Positions 52,989-62,191 of a DNA stretch of 64,000 bases are shown here, one piece after another. Each line of letters starts with the position of its first letter. The first letter of the stretch is position 1. The translations under genes and the position numbers were made by a program. The notes under the pieces were generated by a model. The model had not been told where the DNA came from. It saw nothing but the letters and a program-made list of their open reading frames with translations, and made no database searches. This stretch comes from Caballeronia concitans (GTDB lineage: Bacteria; Pseudomonadota; Gammaproteobacteria; Burkholderiales; Burkholderiaceae): the NCBI RefSeq assembly GCF_001544615.1, contig NZ_FCNV02000007.1:124001-188000 (forward strand), written 5' to 3'.

Positions 52989-53159
52989 ATGGGACAAGCA
53001 ATGTCATTCGCTTCGCGCGTGCACTCGATCATCGGGCTCATCGCACGCGCACTCGATATCGTCCGGGTTTTAGGCTTGTTTCTCGTGGCGACAGTCTCGA
53101 TGTGGTTGTTCGAGACGGCCGAGAGACTCTTGAGCCGCATGAAGAAAAGCCGTCAATAA
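52989..53159 (+). CDS. Possible small single-helix membrane protein
   Basis: 56 residues from an ATG at 52989 with AGGA just upstream (or the ATG at 53001). It has an amphipathic start, one membrane helix (IVRVLGLFLVATVSMWLFE), and a basic end (RLLSRMKKSRQ). Plausible as a real small gene in the 796-bp gap 52482-53277 between two glycosyltransferases; nothing else is visible there except the repeat at 53231. Family unknown. Confidence 0.4.
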   Translation: MGQAMSFASRVHSIIGLIARALDIVRVLGLFLVATVSMWLFETAERLLSRMKKSRQ

Positions 53160-53230
53160 ATCAGGCCGAGCCGCTTTTCGTCTGCTGTCTTTCAGTGAGC
53201 GGCGCGGTCGTTAGCACATTCAAATCGTCA

Positions 53231-53245
53231 TTGGCAGTCTGCCAA
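53231..53245. promoter_or_regulatory. Inverted repeat TTGGCA-N3-TGCCAA before the GT4 gene
   Basis: Perfect 6-bp arms with a 3-bp centre, ending 32 bp before the start codon of the 53278 gene. A regulator site or short leader hairpin; function not known. Confidence 0.35.
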
Positions 53246-53277
53246 GCCCCGGGAGCGCCCATGTATCAGGAGATACT

Positions 53278-54477
53278 GTGAAAGTTGCCATTGTCCACGA
53301 TTGGCTCGTGGTGTCGGGCGGAGCCGAGAAAGTATTGCAGCAGATCATCGACTGCTATCCGAATGCCGACATCTTTACGCTCGTCGACTTTCTGGAAGAT
53401 CGCACCTGCCTCAGAAATCGTCCGGTTCATACTTCCTTCATTCAGAAGCTGCCCTCCGCGAAGAAGCGCTACAGGAGCTACTTGCCCCTCATGCCGCTCG
53501 CGATCGAGCAGTTCGATCTCTCCGGCTACGACCTCGTGATTTCGAGTTCGTACGCGGTCGCCAAAGGCGTGATCACCGGCCCGGATCAACTGCATATCAG
53601 CTACATGCATTCGCCGATCCGCTATGCGTGGGACCTGCAACATCAGTATCTGAATGAGGCGGGTCTTTCGAAGGGCATCAAGTCCCTTCTTGCGCGCGGG
53701 TTGCTGCACTACATTCGCGGCTGGGACGCCCGTTCGACGAACGGCGTGGACCATATCATCGCCAATTCGCATTTCATCAGCCGGCGCGTCAAAAAGGCGT
53801 ACCGCCGCGATGCGACCGTGATCTACCCGCCGGTCGATGTCAGCGCGTTCGGCATGCGCACGCAGAAAGAAGATTTCTATGTGACCGCGTCGCGCATGGT
53901 TCCGTACAAGCGCATCGACATGATCGTGAAGGCGTTCTCGATGACGCCGGAGCGGCGTCTCGTCGTCATCGGCGACGGGCCGGACATGCACAAGGTCCGC
54001 GCGGCCGCAGGTCCGAACATCACGATCATGGGCTATCAGTCGTTCGAAGTCCTGCGCGATCATCTTCAGCGCGCGCGCGCTTTCGTCTATGCGGCGGAAG
54101 AAGATTTCGGAATCTCGATCATCGAAGCGCAGGCATGCGGCACGCCCGTCATCACGTTTGGCAGAGGCGGTGCGCTGGAAACGGTCATCGGCATTCCGCG
54201 CGAGCGGCCGACCGGTGTGTTCTTCAAGGACCAGACGCCTGCATCGCTCAATGAAGCCGTGTCGCGTTTCGAGCGCAATAGACATGCATTCGACCCGCGC
54301 GTCTGCCGCGAAAACGCGGAGCGCTTCTCCAGCGAAATCTTCAAGGCCTCGCTCAGCTCGTTCATCGACATGCGGCTGGCGCGCTTTCAATCGGATGCAG
54401 CGGCCGATCGGCGTCCCGTGCACGGCGACGTTGCGGTGCCGAAGGGTGCGGTCGAATCGGTCGAGCCTCTCGAGTGA
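53278..54477 (+). CDS. Glycosyltransferase family 4, WbaZ-like (second)
   Basis: 399 residues with a GTG start at 53278 behind AGGAG. N-terminal MKVAIVHDWLVVSGGAEKVL, then YMHSPIRYAWDLQHQYL, as in WbaZ-type mannosyltransferases, VTASRMVPYKRIDMIVKAF, and the EX7E motif in AAEEDFGISIIEAQACGTPV. It transfers a sugar, probably mannose, to a lipid-linked intermediate. The last 30 residues are an unpatterned tail. Convergent with the next gene, 14 nt apart. Confidence 0.9.
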   Translation: MKVAIVHDWLVVSGGAEKVLQQIIDCYPNADIFTLVDFLEDRTCLRNRPVHTSFIQKLPSAKKRYRSYLPLMPLAIEQFDLSGYDLVISSSYAVAKGVITGPDQLHISYMHSPIRYAWDLQHQYLNEAGLSKGIKSLLARGLLHYIRGWDARSTNGVDHIIANSHFISRRVKKAYRRDATVIYPPVDVSAFGMRTQKEDFYVTASRMVPYKRIDMIVKAFSMTPERRLVVIGDGPDMHKVRAAAGPNITIMGYQSFEVLRDHLQRARAFVYAAEEDFGISIIEAQACGTPVITFGRGGALETVIGIPRERPTGVFFKDQTPASLNEAVSRFERNRHAFDPRVCRENAERFSSEIFKASLSSFIDMRLARFQSDAAADRRPVHGDVAVPKGAVESVEPLE

Positions 54478-54491
54478 TCGAGAGTCGATGA

Positions 54492-55847
54492 TTAGTTGAC
54501 CGTATCGAATCGCTTGGCTTGCGCATGCGCCGCGTTCTTCTCGGTGTCGATGAGGGACGTGGCGGCAATCGTCCTGAAGCCTGACGCGATAGCCGCAAGC
54601 GCTCGTCCGATGGTGCGTGCAGCCATCGGCACATGAACCTTGGATGGCGCGTGCGCATTCTCATGGCGCTCCAGTTCACTGGCAATATACGGCGCCTTTC
54701 CGTAGAAGCTGAGAAACGGACCCGCGTTCGCCCTGGCGCGGGTATACATGCGCGACTTCTCCAACAACGTCGCCAGCAATTTCTGATCGATCTGGTCCGC
54801 ATGCCTTCGTAGCGTCTCGAGCGCGGCCGCGGCTGCGGTCAGCGATTGCGCGAGCACCGGCAGCGTGCGTCCGATGCCGACATCGAGCAGGCGAAGAACA
54901 CGCGGCAGATCGGCCGGCGTATCGGCAAGCTCACGATTGGCGAGCAGGATGGCCGCATCAGGCGATCCGCGCGCGGTCTGAAACAGATTCACGGCATCGG
55001 CAAGCGTGAACCTGTCTCGCGCTCGAAGCCGGATGGCGACATGAGCGAGCGCACATGCGATGAGCGGATCGTCACGCACGCTATTCCAGTCGAAGCCGTT
55101 AGTGAGTTCTTCGGCGAGGCGCGGCGCCTGCACCATTTCATTCATCGCGAGAAGCGAGAGCAATGCACTGCGCGGACCTTCCGATGCGCGGGAAACAACG
55201 ACGCTCAATGGATACTCTTGTCCTTCGGCATGCATGTTCGGCGTAAGAAGAACCTTCACGTGACCCGCCGGAAGCGATACGAAGCACGGCGGAAGCTCGG
55301 GTCCGCCAATCTGAAAGAGACACGGCTCGCGCGTGTCCACTTCGAATTGTTCGGCATAAGCGCACGATCGGTGCTGATGGATAACGAGCTCGACGGGGCG
55401 CCACGTTCCGAATCGCGGCGCCCATAGTTGTCCCCATACCTGATAAGCAGGCGTCTCATCGAACGACACGCGTGATGCTTCCGCGAGATCCACATGCGCG
55501 GCGGCCCACGTGAGCCATTCGGGAATGTCGTCGGGAACGAGGTCGATGGTATGTTGAGCGAAGCGTCCCACGAACGGAATGCGGCGCGTGATGTTCGGAC
55601 CGTTCATCGTCGACACCTTGACGACCACCGCCGATAAGCCGCTCGAACCTGGCCGGCCCATGCTTTCCGATGCTCTCCCGCCACCGTTCGCGTCGTCCGG
55701 CAATTCGACCGTGGTTGCGTGCTTCGTGGATATGATGACGCGCTCGACTACCGATCCCCGTTCGCTCTTGACTTCCGCAGGCAATGCGACGTCTTCTTTG
55801 TCGTCATCGCTCAACGACGCGAGACTGAGGATAACGACTCGGCTCAT
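54492..55847 (-). CDS. Unrecognised 451-residue protein of the exopolysaccharide block
   Basis: No family recognised. It has no signal peptide. The first 130 residues are mixed and polar; residues 130-230 look beta-rich (AYQVWGQLWAPRFGTWRPVELVIHQH, CLFQIGGPELPPCFVSLPAGHVKVLLTP in parts), and 230-400 are helical repeats rich in Ala/Leu (ALLSLLAMNEM, LRLLDVGIGRTLPVLAQSLTAAAAALETLRRHA). It may be a beta-sandwich followed by an alpha-solenoid. Base composition and codon use match the neighbours. It lies between two GT4 genes, so a role in surface polysaccharide is likely by context only. Confidence 0.75.
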   Translation of the reverse strand: MSRVVILSLASLSDDDKEDVALPAEVKSERGSVVERVIISTKHATTVELPDDANGGGRASESMGRPGSSGLSAVVVKVSTMNGPNITRRIPFVGRFAQHTIDLVPDDIPEWLTWAAAHVDLAEASRVSFDETPAYQVWGQLWAPRFGTWRPVELVIHQHRSCAYAEQFEVDTREPCLFQIGGPELPPCFVSLPAGHVKVLLTPNMHAEGQEYPLSVVVSRASEGPRSALLSLLAMNEMVQAPRLAEELTNGFDWNSVRDDPLIACALAHVAIRLRARDRFTLADAVNLFQTARGSPDAAILLANRELADTPADLPRVLRLLDVGIGRTLPVLAQSLTAAAAALETLRRHADQIDQKLLATLLEKSRMYTRARANAGPFLSFYGKAPYIASELERHENAHAPSKVHVPMAARTIGRALAAIASGFRTIAATSLIDTEKNAAHAQAKRFDTVN

Positions 55848-55958
55848 GAGATGGGGCTCTTGGATTTAAGAGGGTACATAGTAGGTCAAATCAATGGGTT
55901 TGACTACGATCGACGTTCGCACCGAAAGCTCTTGCAAGGCGGCACTTGAATGCCGGCG

Positions 55959-57152
55959 TCACTTCTTCAGCACATCGGGACTGGGCGCTGACGCGGAATC
56001 GAATGCGTCAGCGTAAGGAGCAGGACGCGTGATGACGCGCTGCGCCTGCGCATCGAATACTTCTCGCGAGAAGCGGCGGCGGAATTCCTGCGCGAGCAAG
56101 GCAACCGGCACATCGCGAGCGGCAAAGATGCGTTCCACGAATGCGTCGTGATCGCCCGAGGGAAAGAGCAGTGCTTGCGGCAAATAAGCATCGAGTCCTG
56201 AAACGCGCGCGACGACAATCGGACGCTCGGCGAGTATCGATTCGATCATCACGAGCGGCACACCTTCGAATGCGGAGGGAAGCACGAGCGTATCGCTTGC
56301 TGCGATATACGGAAGCACATCGTTCTTCTTGCCCAGTATGCGAACGCACTCCGACAGCACCGGGCTTGCTTCGACCATCGCGGCGAGGCGCGCCGCGTCC
56401 GGCCCTTCGCCGATAATCAACACGATGCTGCGCCTGAACGCACCTGGGTGACGTTCGATCGATTCCAGCAGGAAGTCGTGGCGCTTCTGTTCGAAATCGA
56501 TCCGCCCTATGTGCGTGATGATCGTCGTGCCGTCATCGGGCAAGCCGAGCGACGCGCGCGCTTCGGCTCGCGTGAGCATCGTGCGCCCGAAGCGGTGATC
56601 GACGCAATTCTCGAGGATCATCGTGCGCGCATGTGGTGCGAACATGCGCAACTTGGCGCGCAAATGCTCGTTGAGCGTGATGAACTCATTCGGCATGCGA
56701 TACACGCCACGCTTGGCAAGCCACTTTGCTTTGTCGCTCAGACGAGCGCTCTTGGGGCGGTCGTCAACGAGCGGCAGATAGCTGATGCTTCGCGTGCCGG
56801 ACAAGCGCGCGGCAAACAGGCCCGCGAGCCCCGAGACGATGGTGCCTTGCGCGATCAACAGCCTATGCAGCTGCAGCTTGCGAAGAATGGACGCAGTGAA
56901 TCGGGCCATGCGCAACAATGCAAAGAGATTTCCGCGTATGGACTCGGCGGTAAAGGGAAGGGCAATCGTCTGTACTTTGCGATGTTCGCTCGCAAGCTCG
57001 GCTACAAATCGAAAGAGCGCCGCGTTGTCTCGGGGGACGAAGACATGCAGCGCCTCGATGTCCGCACTCTGAACGAGTGCGAGCAAGAAGCGCTTGAGCA
57101 TTTCTTCGTGGCCGCCGTTGATGCCGGAGTCGCAATAGATTCCCACCTTCAC
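55959..57152 (-). CDS. Glycosyltransferase family 4 (third)
   Basis: 397 residues. GT-B fold: MKVGIYCDSGINGGHEEML start, THIGRIDFEQKRHDFLLESI donor-site, and the EX7E motif in SAFEGVPLVMIESILAERPIV. A sugar transferase of the same pathway as the other two, inferred from linkage. It is 111 nt upstream of the unrecognised gene on the same strand, so the two may be co-transcribed. Confidence 0.88.
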   Translation of the reverse strand: MKVGIYCDSGINGGHEEMLKRFLLALVQSADIEALHVFVPRDNAALFRFVAELASEHRKVQTIALPFTAESIRGNLFALLRMARFTASILRKLQLHRLLIAQGTIVSGLAGLFAARLSGTRSISYLPLVDDRPKSARLSDKAKWLAKRGVYRMPNEFITLNEHLRAKLRMFAPHARTMILENCVDHRFGRTMLTRAEARASLGLPDDGTTIITHIGRIDFEQKRHDFLLESIERHPGAFRRSIVLIIGEGPDAARLAAMVEASPVLSECVRILGKKNDVLPYIAASDTLVLPSAFEGVPLVMIESILAERPIVVARVSGLDAYLPQALLFPSGDHDAFVERIFAARDVPVALLAQEFRRRFSREVFDAQAQRVITRPAPYADAFDSASAPSPDVLKK

Positions 57153-57511
57153 GACGTCCTCCCTTGTTGCGCGCGTTGGAGCGCGTCTTTACGGCCTTCG
57201 TGTCGACATAAACGAACTCGTTCCAGCATCAAAAGTTTAGTGACGGCTTGCCGCCGATGTCCAGGAAACATCGTCGAAGGGCGCTTTACCAAGGGCTTGC
57301 CCGCAAGCGGCTTAATATCATAAGTAAAGGATTTCAAGGAAGTCTCACGTGAGCCGCCATCGCCTCGGAGCGGGGCAGAAAGCGCTAAACGCGGTGCCGG
57401 TTCGTTAATGGGGCCATCTAGATGCGCAGCCCTTCGTGTCTGGCGGACCGGCGCGTCGCTTACAGGCGACGCACTTGTGTTCAGCTTACATTCTTCCTGC
57501 GTAAAACGCTT

Positions 57512-57523
57512 GAACGATCGTTC
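57512..57523. promoter_or_regulatory. Second copy of palindrome GAACGATCGTTC
   Basis: Same 12-bp palindrome as at 12023. It is in the 643-bp gap 57153-57795, otherwise without a recognisable gene, 272 bp upstream of the zinc-ribbon membrane protein. Shared control by one TetR-like regulator is possible. Confidence 0.4.
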
Positions 57524-57795
57524 GCAGGGCTATCGATATTGTTGTTCGAAAGCGTTTTTTCGGGTACATAACGGTGCATCGGTATGCTAACGTCGGTTGT
57601 AATCATCGTTTGAACCGTTGACATCAGGCCAGGCTTTCGCGTCGACATTGTTACTAGACTCTCTGAAGCATTCGTGCCGGAGGGTCGACTCTTTGTCGAG
57701 GCGACGCTGCCTCTAGCGGCAAACTGCCCGCCGAACGTGTATCAAGCGCCACATCGGTGCACTGCGCGTTGCGGACGGCACTCATTCGATCGGGT

Positions 57796-58911
57796 ATGAC
57801 CATGGACCAGCACGATGAGTTGCGGTCGCTTTACTCAGTCATCTGCCCTCGCTGTCAAAGCATCTCTCCGGCGGATGACATCGCATGCCCATACTGCGGC
57901 GCGGATCGCCACGGTGCAACGCTAACGAGGGCCGACGAATCGGCAGCCGTGTTGCGCGAGTCGTCCAGCAGCGGACACGGCGCACAAATGGAAGGCTACG
58001 AACCGGATCGTCGCGCTCCGACGATGGAGGCGAGCAGCCCTTCATTCCTTGCACTGGCTCGCGTGCTGTCGCCCAGGCCAAACCGCGCGATCTTACTCGC
58101 GGTGAGCGTTTGTTTCGTTGCTGGTGCTTACGCGTTGATGCACGCCACATTGAACAACGGCGCCCGATCGCAGCACACTGGAGTGAGTGCCGTAGGCACC
58201 GTGGGACTCGCTGCACCGATCTCGCCGGCAGATCGAACAAACGAACGGCCAGCGACGAAGACGAAAGAAGGTAGCGAATCCAGTCGATTTGCGCCGAACC
58301 GCTTGCTCGCCTTCGAGACATCGCTACAACGGGTAGCTTTTATCGTGCCAGGGTCCGCGCAAATGACCCCTTGCAGTGTAACGCCTGCCGCGGCGCTCGG
58401 TCTCGACATGCTTTGGTGCGATCCGCGCGCAAATAAGGGCGTGGGGAAGGCTATCGATTCGCGTGAAGAGCGACCAATGAAGGCGGACGAGGCTAAACGA
58501 GATCGTCTGATGAATGCGCGACCATCGACGAATGCCCAACGCACCGTGCGCGTTGAAGAGAAGCAACGGGTAACACCGTCAGTAGGCAAGAGCAAACCGA
58601 CCGTCGCCTCCAAGTCGAACGCGTGCTCAGGAAAAGGGGACGCATGTAAAAAGAAAGCGGCGAGCCGGGGATCGCTAATGGACAAGAAGCCGCAGCGCAC
58701 GGCTTCGCGGGAGAAAAAGCTGGAAGCCAGTTATACGCAAAGTCCGACTGTCCTGCCGCCTGTAGTCAATCCCGCGATGACATCGGCGGGCAGCTGGACG
58801 CCCAGTACCAGCCCGGAACCATATGCCGCCGCCTTACACGAAGACACCAGTCGCACCGTTCCGCACCCTCGTGCAACAACTTCAAACAAGGGGCGCGGTG
58901 AAGCGCATTAA
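57796..58911 (+). CDS. Zinc-ribbon, single-helix membrane protein of unknown function
   Basis: 371 residues from the ATG at 57796 (or 57802). Residues 15-40 form a zinc ribbon (CPRCQSISPADDIACPYCG). One membrane helix at about 100-120 (RAILLAVSVCFVAGAYALM) leads to a long periplasmic or outward tail rich in Lys, Ser, Thr and Pro with five further cysteines. N-terminal zinc ribbon inside and a disordered tail outside is a common but functionally unassigned layout. I recognise no family for the tail. Confidence 0.7.
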   Translation: MTMDQHDELRSLYSVICPRCQSISPADDIACPYCGADRHGATLTRADESAAVLRESSSSGHGAQMEGYEPDRRAPTMEASSPSFLALARVLSPRPNRAILLAVSVCFVAGAYALMHATLNNGARSQHTGVSAVGTVGLAAPISPADRTNERPATKTKEGSESSRFAPNRLLAFETSLQRVAFIVPGSAQMTPCSVTPAAALGLDMLWCDPRANKGVGKAIDSREERPMKADEAKRDRLMNARPSTNAQRTVRVEEKQRVTPSVGKSKPTVASKSNACSGKGDACKKKAASRGSLMDKKPQRTASREKKLEASYTQSPTVLPPVVNPAMTSAGSWTPSTSPEPYAAALHEDTSRTVPHPRATTSNKGRGEAH

Positions 58912-59062
58912 TAGTTAGCATAACGGAATAAACGAGTGGGAATCGTCGGATCATCGGCGTCATCTCCGATTCCACGCATGCGGTTATCGCCGGCGGCAGC
59001 GCGGTGCAGCACGCGCATTGCCTTTATAGTGCTTCTATCTGAAACGCCAAAAGAGAAGAAGC

Positions 59063-60193
59063 ATGAGTATCCCGACCCTCAACACGCCGGCTGCACTTAT
59101 TGACGTGCGCCGGATGCGCCATAACATCGAGCGCATGCAGTCGAAACTCAACGGGCTAGGCGTGACATTCCGCCCTCATGTGAAGACGACGAAATGCAGC
59201 AAGGTGGTCGCCGCGCAAATTGAAGCCGGCGCGCGGGGCATTACTGTCTCGACGCTCAAGGAAGCGGAGCAGTTCTTCGATGCAGGCATTCGCGACATTC
59301 TCTATGCGGTCGGCATGGTTCCCACCAAGCTGCCGCAAGCACTGGCCTTGCGACGCAAGGGTTGCGACCTGAAGATCATCGTCGACAGCCTGCAAGCGGC
59401 GCTTGCAATTTCGAGCTACGGTCAGATGCACGGCGAGCGCTTCGAAGTGTGGATCGAGGTCGATGTGGATGGCCACCGGTCCGGCGTTCAGGTCGAAGAT
59501 GACTTGCTTGTTGAAATCGGCCGCGCGCTTGTGGACGGTGACATGACCTTGGGTGGTGTCCTCGCGCACGCAGGCTCCAGCTATGAATACGACACGAAGG
59601 AAGCGCTAGAACAGATCGCGGAACAGGAGCGCGCTCTGACGGTTCGTGCGGCAGAGCGGCTTAGAGAGGCAGGGCTTCCGTGTCCGGTCGTGAGCATTGG
59701 TTCGACGCCCACCGCGCTTTCCGCGCAGCATCTCGAAGGCGTGACCGAAGTCAGGGCCGGAGTGTATGTCCTCTTCGATCTCGTCATGCACAACGTGGGC
59801 GTGTGCGGGATCGAAGACATCGCGCTTTCGGTGCTGACGACGGTCATCGGTCATCAAGAGGAGAAAGGCTGGGCTATCGTCGATGCGGGCTGGATGGCAA
59901 TGAGCCGTGATCGCGGCACACAGCGCCAGTCACGCGATTTCGGTTATGGCCTCGTATGCAGCGAAGAGGGAGAGGTGCTCGGCGACTACGTGATGAGCGG
60001 CGCGAATCAGGAGCACGGCATCGTGTCGCGAGCCGGCTCGATAGATACGGAGATCGCGGCGAAGTTTCCCATCGGCGCGCGTCTTCGCATCGTGCCGAAT
60101 CACGCTTGCGCCACGGGGGCGCAGCATCCCGAATATCACGCCATAGCAGAGGATGATTCGGTCGAGACGTGGCCGCGATTCTATGGCTGGTAA
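59063..60193 (+). CDS. DSD1-family PLP enzyme (D-serine dehydratase / D-threonine aldolase-like)
   Basis: 376 residues with an alanine-racemase-type N-terminal barrel. PLP lysine in RPHVKTTK (Lys41); GSTPTAL binds phosphate; near the end PNHACATGAQH has the His-x-Cys pair that ligates zinc in eukaryotic-type D-serine dehydratases (the aldolases have His-x-Asp). So a dehydratase acting on D-serine or a similar beta-hydroxy D-amino acid is favoured. Monocistronic, strong AGAAGA-like site upstream; a hairpin follows. Confidence 0.85.
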   Translation: MSIPTLNTPAALIDVRRMRHNIERMQSKLNGLGVTFRPHVKTTKCSKVVAAQIEAGARGITVSTLKEAEQFFDAGIRDILYAVGMVPTKLPQALALRRKGCDLKIIVDSLQAALAISSYGQMHGERFEVWIEVDVDGHRSGVQVEDDLLVEIGRALVDGDMTLGGVLAHAGSSYEYDTKEALEQIAEQERALTVRAAERLREAGLPCPVVSIGSTPTALSAQHLEGVTEVRAGVYVLFDLVMHNVGVCGIEDIALSVLTTVIGHQEEKGWAIVDAGWMAMSRDRGTQRQSRDFGYGLVCSEEGEVLGDYVMSGANQEHGIVSRAGSIDTEIAAKFPIGARLRIVPNHACATGAQHPEYHAIAEDDSVETWPRFYGW

Positions 60194-60216
60194 GCGAAAC
60201 TTACTGAAATGAATTT

Positions 60217-60250
60217 GCCGCCGGATGCCTGTTTCAAGGCTTCCGGCGGC
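60217..60250. terminator. Hairpin between convergent genes
   Basis: GCCGCCGGA (60217-60225) pairs with TCCGGCGGC (60242-60250), with an inner GCCT/AGGC pairing. No T-run on the plus side; on the minus side AAATTCATTT follows. It may act as a shared weak terminator. Confidence 0.45.
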
Positions 60251-60265
60251 CTCGTCGAATGCGTT

Positions 60266-62191
60266 TCAGGCTGCGAGCGCTTCATCGATCTTGTCGATGT
60301 CCACGATGGCTTTCACGGCCGCCGCATGCTCGCGAATCAGGCGATAGACGGTTTCGCCCGGCACCGTTTCGGATTCCAGCAATTGATCGGCAATGGCGCG
60401 CAACACCGGTTCGTTCGCCTTGAGCAACGAGAAACAGGCGTCGTTGAGATCGTGCAGAAGCTCGTTCGCATGCGCGATCGCCGTCTTCAATTGCAGACCT
60501 GCGACCTGTTGCGGCAACGCGGCAAGACTGAAGAGATTGCCCTCGGTATTGAAGCCGAACTTCGACACCATATCCAGCCCGATACGCGACGCTTCCTGCA
60601 AGTCTTGAGCAGCACCGCTCGATGCTTCGTTGAACATCAGCAATTCCGCATTGCGCCCGCCGAGCAGCACTTGAATCTCATTGCGCATCTCCGTCTCGCG
60701 ATAAAGATGCTTGTCCTGCGTCTTCGTGATGAGCGCGACACCCAATGCACCGCCGCGCGGCAGGATCGTGACTTCTTCGAGCACGCCCGTATTGAGCAAT
60801 GCCGCCACGAGCCCGTGGCCGGCTTCGTGAATGGCAATGCGTGTGCGTTCGTCGTCGGACAAGGCGCGCTCTGCACCGTTGATATCGCCGATGCGCGCAA
60901 TCTTGATCGCCTCGACGAAATGCCCGGCCGCGACTTCCTTCTCGCCTGCCTTGCGCGCAACGAGTCCCGCCTGATTGGCGATCATCGCAAGCGTGGCCGG
61001 CGAAAGACCGGTGGTGAGGCGCGCGAGTTGCGTGAAGTCGATGTCGCCGCTCTTCGTCTTCAGGCTCGCCGCATAGAAGCGCAGGATCTTTTCGCGGTCT
61101 TCGATATCCGGCAGACGCACCTGAATGGTTCGATCGAAGCGGCCCGGACGACGCAGCGCTTCGTCGAGATTGTCCGGATGATTCGTCGCCGCCACGATGA
61201 TCACGCCTTCGTTCGACGCGAAGCCATCCATCTCGGCAAGCAGCTGATTGATGATGCGGTTGCTCTCGGCCTCAACGGGACCGCCGCCGCTATCCGTGCG
61301 CTTGCCGAGGCCATCGGCTTCGTCGATGAATATCACCGTCGGCGCATTCTTGCGCGCCAGTTCGAACAGATGCTTTACTTTTTGAATGCCGACACCGTAA
61401 TACTTCGCGCTGAAATAACTACCCGTGATCGCGATGAAGTTCGCGCCGCACTCGCCGGCGAGCGCCTGAGCAAGACGCGTCTTGCCGACGCCGGGACCGC
61501 CCGTCATCAGAATGCCGCACGGCGCGCGCACGCCCATGCCGGTGAATTGCGCGGGTTCGGTGAGCCATGCACGCACATCCGTGAGAGCGGCCTTTGCCTC
61601 GCCCGCGCCGATCACATCGTCGAAGCGCATCGTCGGAGACTTGGTGAGCAGCTGCGCGCCGCCGCGCATCTCGCGTCGCATGAACCACAAGAGACCGCCG
61701 ACCATCAGCACCGGCAGCAATATGCTCAGGACGTCGCGCAGGCGATCGAAGTTGTCGGCCCAGCGCGCCATGCCGGTCTGCACGTTCGCGTCCGGCAGCC
61801 AGACCAATTGATACGGAGCGTTCGCACCCGACTTCAAATCACCGATCAAGAGCGCATTGGAAAAGGAGCCGTTATGGTCGGCGACGTAGTATTTCTCACC
61901 GTGTTGCGTGGACACGAGAATCGCATCACGGCTCACGCCGATTGCGCTGACGTCGTGAGCGCGAATATCGGTCATCAACTCGGAGACGTCTTTCTCGCGA
62001 TGCGTCCACGGCGCGGCATCCGCACGCATTTCTTTCGCGACGCCCGGCAAAGCCTGCGCCTCGTGCTGTGAGAGCGTTGCGTTGTGACGCCAGATAAACG
62101 CGCCAGCCGCAGCGGCAAGCGCGACAGTGGTCACGCCATATGCAATGAAGCGGCCAACGCGTGACCGCAAAAAATTCCTTACCGGTTTCAT
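60266..62191 (-). CDS. Divergent FtsH-type AAA+ zinc protease
   Basis: 641 residues, two N-terminal membrane helices (13-33 and 154-172) with a periplasmic part between, then the AAA+ domain: Walker A GGPGVGKT (231-238), Walker B VIFIDEAD, second-region-of-homology ATNHPDNLDEALRRPGRFDR. Protease motif HEAGH (455-459) with the third zinc ligand Asp530 in SGAAQDLQEAS. The pore motif is YYGVG where housekeeping FtsH has FVGVG, and other normally fixed FtsH stretches differ. So it is a paralogue with probably its own substrates, not the essential FtsH. Convergent with the DSD1 gene. Confidence 0.88.
   Translation of the reverse strand: MKPVRNFLRSRVGRFIAYGVTTVALAAAAGAFIWRHNATLSQHEAQALPGVAKEMRADAAPWTHREKDVSELMTDIRAHDVSAIGVSRDAILVSTQHGEKYYVADHNGSFSNALLIGDLKSGANAPYQLVWLPDANVQTGMARWADNFDRLRDVLSILLPVLMVGGLLWFMRREMRGGAQLLTKSPTMRFDDVIGAGEAKAALTDVRAWLTEPAQFTGMGVRAPCGILMTGGPGVGKTRLAQALAGECGANFIAITGSYFSAKYYGVGIQKVKHLFELARKNAPTVIFIDEADGLGKRTDSGGGPVEAESNRIINQLLAEMDGFASNEGVIIVAATNHPDNLDEALRRPGRFDRTIQVRLPDIEDREKILRFYAASLKTKSGDIDFTQLARLTTGLSPATLAMIANQAGLVARKAGEKEVAAGHFVEAIKIARIGDINGAERALSDDERTRIAIHEAGHGLVAALLNTGVLEEVTILPRGGALGVALITKTQDKHLYRETEMRNEIQVLLGGRNAELLMFNEASSGAAQDLQEASRIGLDMVSKFGFNTEGNLFSLAALPQQVAGLQLKTAIAHANELLHDLNDACFSLLKANEPVLRAIADQLLESETVPGETVYRLIREHAAAVKAIVDIDKIDEALAA

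Noticed and set aside
57149-57337. 62-codon minus-strand frame ending in an ATGA overlap with the GT4 start
   Set aside because: It needs a TTG start without a ribosome site and has no recognisable pattern; the overlap is probably chance.
60209-62071. 620-codon plus-strand frame opposite the FtsH paralogue
   Set aside because: The minus-strand gene has intact AAA+ and HEAGH motifs; the plus frame is an antisense artefact.
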